Shown piece by piece: positions 18,001 to 23,902 of a stretch of 59,837 nucleotides of DNA. The stretch is taken from positions 1 to 59,837 of the forward strand of contig CANQVE010000009.1 of the NCBI GenBank assembly GCA_947627205.1, given 5' to 3'. The number at the start of each line of letters is the position of its first letter. Position 1 is the stretch's first letter. Source of the stretch: an uncultured Clostridia bacterium. Its GTDB lineage: Bacteria; Bacillota; Clostridia; Oscillospirales; Ruminococcaceae. A program made the translations under genes and the position numbers. Below the pieces are notes generated by a model. It searched no databases. It saw only the letters and a list, made by a program, of their open reading frames with translations, and was not told where the DNA came from.

Positions 18001-19127
18001 ACGACATCTTCATCAGACAAAAGTGTGATTGAACTCTGTTTAGCAGATTCTGAAAAATCGTCATCTTCTTCAGAAGCATAGGAAATCCCGTGAGATTTCG
18101 GAAATTCAGTAGCACTATCATTATTGACTGTCAAGTAATAGCTTTCTTTAACCTCTCTAAATCGTCCCAATTCAATACTGCGTGCAAATTTTCGCTTTCC
18201 ATCATCTACAACTGCTAATTCAAATTCCCATTCATTTTTAGAATAATCATTGTCAAATATTTGAATATCTCTGTTAAGATAGCATCGATTAGCTTTAAAA
18301 TATTCTTCGTCTTTGCACACTAGCCAAAAGATAACCTGCTTCTTTTCAAAATCATACTGAAAACGATAGTATTTTATTCCATATACTTGACGAATGCAGA
18401 TTTCTCTATGCCAAACCAGATACTCTTTCCATCCTTTAAGTCTTTCTGAAGTATATTTAGCAAGAGATTCTGCATTATTCAGTATTTCATAAAGAAAATT
18501 ATACTTAACCTCAGTCGGATTATTTTTAGGTACAACAGTAGCTGCCACTTCAAAATCAAGTTGTTCTGTATCTGCGGCATCATAAATGTCATCTACTACA
18601 AATTCGTGCCCTTTTACATGCCCCCTAAACATGAGAGTAATCCCTTTCGGAAGCAATTCCAGCAAATAATCACCCGGAGCAAGTTTGGGCCGAATTGCTA
18701 AAACTTGAACACCATTACCGTTCTTGTTTTGAAAAGATAAATTGCGAATAAAAACACTTTTCTGAAATCCGTCATAGAACTCGTTATCCAGTATAGTTTG
18801 CAATTTGTTATCAGACTGCATTTCCCGAATAAGGTGATATTTCTTGCAGAGCTTTTCAATACTTGTTTTGAGGCGATTTCTTTTCTCATTTTCATTGTTA
18901 AGTCGGATGAAAACAAAACGATTTGAATAGGACAAATCTGTATTATTAATTTCTGTTTCATCTTCTGCGCTGACATCATCTATACTGTCATCAATAAAAT
19001 CGTTGCCATCACTAACGGAATCAGTCACATCATTATAAAATGTACCGCCAACAATATCTTCAAGCCCTGCATAAACTTTATTAGAATTATATACGTCATC
19101 CTGCGAATTCCAATGTTCATCTCTCAT
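15000..19127 (-). CDS. UPF1/DNA2-like superfamily-1 helicase with long coiled-coil insertion
   Basis: About 1375 residues. SF1B helicase motifs of the AAA_11/AAA_12 (UPF1, DNA2, SMUBP2) class are clear: Q-like/motif I QGPPGTGKTTV (about 511), Ia ASQSNDAVDNALERL, motif II VVIIDEVSKATPPEL, III VGDHRQLPP, IV region LVQYRMHSHIM, V VDRFQGKEKHVII, VI NVAFSRAQQLLVIVG. About 450 residues of mostly coiled-coil sequence are inserted between motifs Ia and II. The N-terminal ~490 residues match no domain I know. I moved the start to the ATG at 19127, nine bases after GAGG. The upstream in-frame TTG at 19136 abuts that site. First gene of the block, behind a perfect promoter. 5'-3' translocation on RNA or DNA is expected from the family. 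Confidence 0.9.
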   Translation of the reverse strand: MRDEHWNSQDDVYNSNKVYAGLEDIVGGTFYNDVTDSVSDGNDFIDDSIDDVSAEDETEINNTDLSYSNRFVFIRLNNENEKRNRLKTSIEKLCKKYHLIREMQSDNKLQTILDNEFYDGFQKSVFIRNLSFQNKNGNGVQVLAIRPKLAPGDYLLELLPKGITLMFRGHVKGHEFVVDDIYDAADTEQLDFEVAATVVPKNNPTEVKYNFLYEILNNAESLAKYTSERLKGWKEYLVWHREICIRQVYGIKYYRFQYDFEKKQVIFWLVCKDEEYFKANRCYLNRDIQIFDNDYSKNEWEFELAVVDDGKRKFARSIELGRFREVKESYYLTVNNDSATEFPKSHGISYASEEDDDFSESAKQSSITLLSDEDVVKAFDTPYIAKVAYDLPRDIKDRMQDQNFLTEDEERYFIDENYLADIRPNGFLALSAVGDLVLIRRFNWAINSLERDECYSPNLAAWLFNINQARLPMANESVEIEHWLNPNIAENENQKEAVRKMIAAPDICLIQGPPGTGKTTVIAEAIFQLVVQGNRVLIASQSNDAVDNALERLADRPEIRAIRLGQRSRKKRNVDLNKRKYSEDEALKYYYQALSLSIRKKWLDKWDTLERQRIECRRDIKDLQNYQQDIAEYQHNLSQLYQEHQNLQQRYDELREQLDRLNSQNAAVLDAKQKAQSFKNILNGVTESKLFLSDSQLDIVGKIINPIIKNALDEGIQLTIHELNTQTQGTENCCEMLRILLSRLPVLESISTKIQECGRQSVQNASGLEILENRRIEIKNKMADAAEADDNELLAKLKKELNEVKDQIDAANGNNSSISLNYTEKQVFSASLTAQINTGDISVIKEKVESILSKANDALKLACSQVIEYTDNLPHEDTSGVLEQIRLNDSQLKAINDRIQDTKLSLERKQSLLQTLSAKYQTSTNDSFTIMSALSQTLQSVEKMLADSEIIRRQWEDIMKHFNDRLTDDKMFSYDQKYYQPIYVNSCNVVGISCTDNMRALTDNGYEDFDVVIIDEVSKATPPELLIPLMKARKAILVGDHRQLPPMFKEHESSYKDLIADSDSIPVELRDLMTVDNFRRFRDMITSSLFKEYFEKADDSIRHSLLVQYRMHSHIMSVINRFYENRLKNGWSDTQEAKIKAHGLTIRGADGSEFIVPSKHAYWVDSSQLPKGTPIYDSKSNPRTREESGTSVYNTLEQYMIIELLKKMADGWREQFQNNGKKKEVGIISFYQAQVNRIRELFRETKRSGFDFSPLDVDINTVDRFQGKEKHVIITSLVTNSPEGRASKHVITFERINVAFSRAQQLLVIVGAKHTYGKLKIKLPNMDDSGTSTVPVYQNIMEDMNRKGCFKGSEKLITPDVEARILKEYQGGDNE

Positions 19128-19256
19128 TGTTTTCAACCTCTTCTGTAGAGTCTTTTAACATTTTTCTTTAATCAAAGCATGCTGTACTTCATCAGCAATT
19201 TGAGAAAATATGATGCGCAGAATAGACAGTAAGCACCACTCACCATATCTTACACA

Positions 19257-19285
19257 ATTATATCACATTTTTTACATAATGTCAA
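19257..19285 (-). promoter_or_regulatory. Consensus sigma-A promoter of the helicase-to-glycosyltransferase block
   Basis: Minus-strand TTGACA (19285-19280), a 17-bp spacer and TATAAT (19262-19257). The leader to the ATG at 19127 is about 120 nt. No other comparably good promoter was seen upstream of the genes down to 5550, so one transcript may cover all nine. Confidence 0.8.
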
Positions 19286-19318
19286 GGTTGATAAAACTGT
19301 TATGATACAAACAAATAT

Positions 19319-19360
19319 AAGGCGCTCATAATTATTTTAAAAATGAGCGCCTTTATTTTA
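19319..19360 (-). terminator. Bidirectional terminator right of the helicase block
   Basis: AAGGCGCTCAT (19319-19329) pairs with ATGAGCGCCTT (19343-19353), an 11-bp stem. It lies just past the stop of the leftward gene at 19374 and insulates the helicase promoter from that operon. Confidence 0.85.
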
Positions 19361-19373
19361 TTATTTAATTTTT

Positions 19374-19745
19374 TCAGTTCAGAATTGCGGAAAGCACTCC
19401 GCCTCTGTAGAGAATATTCAGAATGAGAATTATCGCAAGGGCAAGATTAAACGTATTCGATATGGAAATATACGACGCCTTTGAACGCTTGCTTTCGATA
19501 AGCGACGAACAAAATCCCAAAAGTGTCGCTTCTATCGCCACCGCAACGGTAATAACTAATACTCCGACCATTACCGTTATCTCGCCGTGAAGCAGCCTTT
19601 TAAAGACAAGCTCAAGTATAACGAACGCAAGAGGAACTATTCCGAGCGGCAGCATTGCCAATGCCCAGGGCTTGTGATGAGTTCTTAGGAAAACAACTTC
19701 CATAATGATAAAAAAGCCGATAATAACGATACATTCTATTACCAT
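19374..19745 (-). CDS. Four-helix hypothetical membrane protein
   Basis: 123 residues, almost entirely hydrophobic, with segments near 3-18, 28-46, 55-78 and 95-115. The short polar loops contain RTHHKPW and ESKRSKASY. No catalytic motif is seen. It follows the DUF4358 lipoprotein by 17 bases, and a terminator comes directly after it, making it the last gene of a three-gene operon with the SGNH hydrolase. I do not recognise a named family. Confidence 0.65.
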   Translation of the reverse strand: MVIECIVIIGFFIIMEVVFLRTHHKPWALAMLPLGIVPLAFVILELVFKRLLHGEITVMVGVLVITVAVAIEATLLGFCSSLIESKRSKASYISISNTFNLALAIILILNILYRGGVLSAILN

Positions 19746-19762
19746 AATCTAAGCTCCGACTG

Positions 19763-20290
19763 TTATTTCAGGATTTCCTTTGCCTTTTCATTGTTGTCAC
19801 ATATAGCGTAAATGACCGTGTTTCCGTTCTGCTCTACAAAATCGTCGTCAAATCTGTACATTGCGTCGGGAGTGTAGCTCTCAAACGTTGTATACTGCGA
19901 ATCAACGCGCGCCTCAAGAGCGTCTTTTATCCTTTTAGCCGCGTCGGCGTCCTTTGCAACAAAGATACCGAACTCGTCGGGTGCCGCTCCGGATCCGCAG
20001 ATGTATGCCGAAAATTCTTCTACATCAGCTTCGTCAATGCCGAAATAAACATTCAGCTTATCCGCCGTAACTTCTACCATGCTCGGAAACTCAACATCGG
20101 AAAGCACCTGTTCAGCTTTTTCGGAAACGGTTTTTGTTTCGGCAGAACCGCTGTCGGATGAACTGCTGTTATCGGCAGGCGTGCTGTTCGCAGGTTTTGA
20201 TGTTTCCGAATTAGATGAGCCGCTGTTGTCACATCCGCAGAGCGAAAGGCACAGAGCCGCGCAAAGAGCCATTATAATTGTTTTTTTCAT
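19763..20290 (-). CDS. DUF4358-type secreted lipoprotein
   Basis: 175 residues. A type-II signal peptide ends at the lipobox LSLCGC (Cys20). A Ser/Asn-rich low-complexity linker runs to about 60, then a small domain begins with VEFPSMVEV and includes DEFGIFVAKDADAA and a C-terminal IYAICDNNEKAKEI. These are features I associate with DUF4358, common in Clostridia. The ATG at 20290 has AAGGA upstream. It is surface-anchored. The function of the family is not established. Confidence 0.8.
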   Translation of the reverse strand: MKKTIIMALCAALCLSLCGCDNSGSSNSETSKPANSTPADNSSSSDSGSAETKTVSEKAEQVLSDVEFPSMVEVTADKLNVYFGIDEADVEEFSAYICGSGAAPDEFGIFVAKDADAAKRIKDALEARVDSQYTTFESYTPDAMYRFDDDFVEQNGNTVIYAICDNNEKAKEILK

Positions 20291-20322
20291 TTTAGTTTTC
20301 CTTTCTTTATTTACTGTTTAAT

Positions 20323-21249
20323 TTAAGAATATTTTTTCTGGAGTGCAGACAACAACACCTTGTATGTGTTTGATTTGAAATGCAGACCGTCAACCTCGGC
20401 ATACTCTTTCAGGAAATAACCATCACTGTCGGTGATGCCAGCATAAAAGTTGTAAAAATCACAACCCTGTTCTGCGCACTGCTGTTTAATAAAATCGTTC
20501 ATTTCGCGGACATCGGAATTATGGATATTAGGATAATCCGTTTCACGCGCGACAGGTGTCAGAGAAATACAGCATATCTTTGCTTCGGGAACTTTCTCTT
20601 TAAGAGCTTTTATCATCTCGGAATAACTGCTTTTTAAAGAACCGATACCCGACGACGAAAGACCGTTGCTTCCTATGAGGATATAGATATGCTTTGGAGA
20701 AAGCTGTACCGCATAATCTGCGGCGGACAATCCGCGGGCGTCAAACGCACTGTTTATAACTCCGCTCGGAGTATAGCCAACCTTTGCGGCTACATTATTC
20801 TGGTCTATGTGATTATACAGATAAAGCCCCGTAAAGATACTGTCGCCTATAAACAGGTCGTTTTTGAAAAATTCCTTATCAAAACTCGTCGGGAGAGTAT
20901 TGCCCTGTGAAGATGAACTGCTTGGCGTAGGCGTACTGCTCTGTGTTTGAGAAGAACTGCTCTGCGGTATACTGCTCTGCGTTTCGGAAGAAGCGGTGCT
21001 TTGAGAACTTTGAGAAACGGAACTTCCGCTTTGCACATCGGGAGGAAGTATAAAACCGCCCGTACTGCTCTGCGAGCTGATTTGAGCGCTCGAAGAACTG
21101 TCGGAAGAGCTATTGTTCATAATATTAAAGCCGATAAAGAACACTACCGCACATATCCCGAGGATAAGCACCGCCGCGCCTATGTAAAGCGCAACCGTCG
21201 AAGCAGGAACTTTTGTGCGTTTGTATATACTGCGTCTGCGTTTTTTCAA
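20323..21249 (-). CDS. Membrane-anchored SGNH/GDSL hydrolase
   Basis: About 308 residues: a short basic cytosolic N-terminus, one transmembrane helix (about residues 18-45), a Ser/Gln-rich linker (about 50-120), then an SGNH hydrolase domain. Block I is LFIGDSIFTG (nucleophile Ser), the oxyanion Asn is in LIGSNGL, and the Asp/His pair is in VDGLHFK. Such domains deacylate polysaccharides or lipids outside the cell. A GTG at 21258 overlaps AGGAG itself, whereas the TTG at 21249 is eight bases from it, so I prefer the TTG. It leads an operon with the DUF4358 lipoprotein. Confidence 0.8.
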   Translation of the reverse strand: MKKRRRSIYKRTKVPASTVALYIGAAVLILGICAVVFFIGFNIMNNSSSDSSSSAQISSQSSTGGFILPPDVQSGSSVSQSSQSTASSETQSSIPQSSSSQTQSSTPTPSSSSSQGNTLPTSFDKEFFKNDLFIGDSIFTGLYLYNHIDQNNVAAKVGYTPSGVINSAFDARGLSAADYAVQLSPKHIYILIGSNGLSSSGIGSLKSSYSEMIKALKEKVPEAKICCISLTPVARETDYPNIHNSDVREMNDFIKQQCAEQGCDFYNFYAGITDSDGYFLKEYAEVDGLHFKSNTYKVLLSALQKKYS

Positions 21250-21279
21250 ATCATACACTCCTCAAAAAATTCTTTATAT

Positions 21280-21308
21280 ATTTTATCATAATCATTTCAA
21301 AAATGCAA
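21280..21308 (-). promoter_or_regulatory. Likely promoter of the SGNH hydrolase operon
   Basis: Minus-strand TTGCAT (21308-21303), a 17-bp spacer and TAAAAT (21285-21280), close to the gene start. Confidence 0.5.
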
Positions 21309-21370
21309 GCAGTTTTACCAAAAAAATTATTACAATTTTGTTACAATTATCAACTAAAAAACATAATTCG

Positions 21371-22000
21371 TCAGCGAAAGACCTTGCCTGTTAAATCAAG
21401 GATACTTGTCCTTGTAATATTTATACCGTTTAATTTTCCGAATTCCTTTTCATACGCTCCCAGAAGCAAAGCGGGGTTTATATTAAAATCGTTTCCTGCG
21501 GGGAGCTTTATTTTCAGAATGCCGTCATCATTGCCGAGCAATGTTATATACGGCTTTAAGTCAATTTCGGAAATACCTTTTTTGGTCTTTTTTTCGGTGA
21601 TGATTGACGGTCTTTCGCAAAATTCACAAAGTTTATTGCTGTCAAAGTTTCCTGTTATTTCATACTCCGCGAAAGCGATATCGGTGTTTTTCATAACGGG
21701 GGCTGATACATCTATAACACTTATATCGAGCGGAAGCGCTTTTGAAAGCCTTTCTTTGGTTTCTTCAAAAGGAATGTCCTTTAGAAGTCTCATATCAACG
21801 GCTTCTCTCAGTCCCTCCTGTCCGAGCGAAAGAGGAAGCATAAACTGCAGATACAGACGCGGGCTAAGCCCCTCGGTATACCAGGCGGGAAGCTCTGCTA
21901 TTCTTACGGCACGCTGAAAAACGCCGTAGAGATCAAGATGTGAAATATACTTTGCCCGCCCGACCTTGCTGAAAAACACACGGGTATTTACTGACGGCAA
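21371..22000 (-). CDS. DUF2344 protein (TIGR03936 type), radical-SAM-associated
   Basis: 209 residues, typical of the family that is encoded as, or fused to, the C-terminal part of B12-binding radical-SAM proteins. Signature elements are RVFFSKVGRAKYISHLD near the N-terminus and the later AELPAWYTEGLSPR. The start is a TTG at 22000 with AGGAG nine bases upstream. It lies 14 bases after the radical-SAM gene. The family often precedes RNase G and L21 genes and may act on RNA or ribosomes, which is unproven. Confidence 0.88.
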   Translation of the reverse strand: MPSVNTRVFFSKVGRAKYISHLDLYGVFQRAVRIAELPAWYTEGLSPRLYLQFMLPLSLGQEGLREAVDMRLLKDIPFEETKERLSKALPLDISVIDVSAPVMKNTDIAFAEYEITGNFDSNKLCEFCERPSIITEKKTKKGISEIDLKPYITLLGNDDGILKIKLPAGNDFNINPALLLGAYEKEFGKLNGINITRTSILDLTGKVFR

Positions 22001-22014
22001 TATCCTCAGCTCCT

Positions 22015-23868
22015 TTAGTCTTTTTTATGCACAGGGCAATCCTTTACCCCGCAGGCAGAACATTTTTCCCTGCAATTCGGGGTAGGCTCTGACAGGTGCG
22101 CGCGCTCGTTTTCTTTAATAAGAAAATCCTTTGACACGAGCATATCAATCATGCTCCAGGGAGATATTTCATCATAGCTTCGGCGGCGGTTTGCATAAAA
22201 TTCCATAGAGAGACCGCATTCTTCAAAAGCCGCTTTCCATTTTTCAAAGCTGAAACAGTCGTTCCAGCCATCCATCACACAGCCGTTTTTCCATGCGGTA
22301 TAAATAACTTTTCCGACGCGCCTGTCGCCTCTTGCAAAGACAGCCTCTAAAAGTCCTAAGTTGCTGTCGGAATATGAAATGGATATCTTTCGGTCTTTTC
22401 TTGCGTCAAATAAAAGTTTTACGCGCTTGTTTATTTCCTCCCCGCTTATCTGCGGTTCAAACTCAAACGGCGTAAAAGGCTTCGGGATAAACATTGAAAG
22501 CGATATTGAAACGCTCGGCGCTTTTCCTTTCGGGCGGTTCGGATTTTTATAAAACTGCTCCACTATCTCTTTTGCAAGGTCATAAATACCTATAATATCC
22601 TCGTCAGTCTCGGTCGGAAGTCCGAACATAAAATAGAGCTTTATTGCGGTATAACCGCCCTCAAAAGCTATTTTTACACTGTTCAGAACATCTTCTTCCC
22701 TGATGTTTTTGTTTATGACGTCGCGAAGACGCTGTGTTCCCGCTTCGGGAGCAAACGTAAGTCCGCTCCGTTTTACGCTGGATATTTCGTTTAGTATCTC
22801 CTCGCTGAAACGGTCTATCCTAAGGGACGGGAGCGAAAGATTGACACGGTTTTCTGCCGTCCATTTATTAAGGTCGCAAAGCAAGCCCTCTACATCTGTA
22901 TAATCACTTGTAGAAAGGCTAGACAGCGACACTTCGTCATATCCCGTGTTTTTGCATAATTTAATGGTCTGGCCGATAACGGTCTCGCGGGATTTCTCGC
23001 GCAGAGGGCGGTAGATAAATCCCGCCTGGCAAAATCTGCAACCGCGAATACACCCGCGCATAACTTCTTCTACAGCTCGGTTATGCACAATGTCCACAAA
23101 CGGGACAACAAAATTTTCGGGATAATAAGACTTGTCCAAATCGCTTATAATGCGCTTTCTGACCTTTTCGGGAGCGCCGTTTTTGGGAACGATTGCAGAA
23201 ACCGTTCCGTCGGCGTTATATGAAATATCATAAAGGCTCGGGACGTAAACTCCCTCAATTTCCGACGCCATTTTCAGAAACTCCGCTTTAGTGCGGTTTT
23301 CTTTCTTACACTTTTCCATTAGGCGCATTATTTCGAGGTTAAGTTCTTCTCCCTCGCCTATTGCAAATAAATCGAAGAAATCGGCGAGCGGCTCGGCATT
23401 ACAAACGCAAGGTCCTCCGCCCATAACTATAGGCGTAAGCGACGTTCTTTCACTTGCAAGCAAGGGTAATCCCGCGAGGTCGAGCATTTCGAGAATGTTT
23501 GTATAGCACATCTCATACTGGATAGTAAAGCCGAAAAAATCAAACTCTCTTATCGGATCGAGGCTTTCGAGCCCGTACAGTTCGATACCGTTTTCGCGCA
23601 TTTTTTCCCGCATATCGGGAAGCGGTAAAAAACACCGCTCGCACCAATAATTCGGTACGGCATTTTTAAGCCCGTAAAGAATTTTCATTCCGAGGTGCGA
23701 CATTCCTATTTCGTATGTATCGGGAAACGCAAACGCAAACCTTATATCTACGCTTTCCTTATCTTTTATAACGCTCCCCGGCTCTCCGCCGATATAGCGC
23801 GCGGGTTTTTCCACGTCAAGAAGAAAGCTCTCGAGTTTTTCAAGATAATCCCGATTTCTGTACATCAT
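22015..23868 (-). CDS. B12-binding-type radical-SAM protein (TIGR03960 family)
   Basis: 617 residues. The N-terminal region (about 25-190) corresponds to the degenerate B12-binding fold, with FAFPDTYEIGMSHLG. The radical-SAM core has EVMRGCIRGCRFCQAG (CX3CX2C), and a Cys-rich tail ends CREKCSACGVKDC. The partner DUF2344 gene follows immediately. Two adjacent ATGs occur; the second (23865) has the better spacing from AAGGAG. The substrate is unknown in the literature I recall; an RNA or ribosomal modification is often supposed from gene context. Confidence 0.9.
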   Translation of the reverse strand: MMYRNRDYLEKLESFLLDVEKPARYIGGEPGSVIKDKESVDIRFAFAFPDTYEIGMSHLGMKILYGLKNAVPNYWCERCFLPLPDMREKMRENGIELYGLESLDPIREFDFFGFTIQYEMCYTNILEMLDLAGLPLLASERTSLTPIVMGGGPCVCNAEPLADFFDLFAIGEGEELNLEIMRLMEKCKKENRTKAEFLKMASEIEGVYVPSLYDISYNADGTVSAIVPKNGAPEKVRKRIISDLDKSYYPENFVVPFVDIVHNRAVEEVMRGCIRGCRFCQAGFIYRPLREKSRETVIGQTIKLCKNTGYDEVSLSSLSTSDYTDVEGLLCDLNKWTAENRVNLSLPSLRIDRFSEEILNEISSVKRSGLTFAPEAGTQRLRDVINKNIREEDVLNSVKIAFEGGYTAIKLYFMFGLPTETDEDIIGIYDLAKEIVEQFYKNPNRPKGKAPSVSISLSMFIPKPFTPFEFEPQISGEEINKRVKLLFDARKDRKISISYSDSNLGLLEAVFARGDRRVGKVIYTAWKNGCVMDGWNDCFSFEKWKAAFEECGLSMEFYANRRRSYDEISPWSMIDMLVSKDFLIKENERAHLSEPTPNCREKCSACGVKDCPVHKKD

Positions 23869-23902
23869 TGCGCTCCTTATTCAGCGTTTTTCGGAATGTG
23901 TA

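Noticed and set aside
19141-19250. Short open frames in the leader of the helicase operon
   Set aside because: They read somewhat like protein but lack a Shine-Dalgarno and usable start; treated as leader RNA or a coding remnant.
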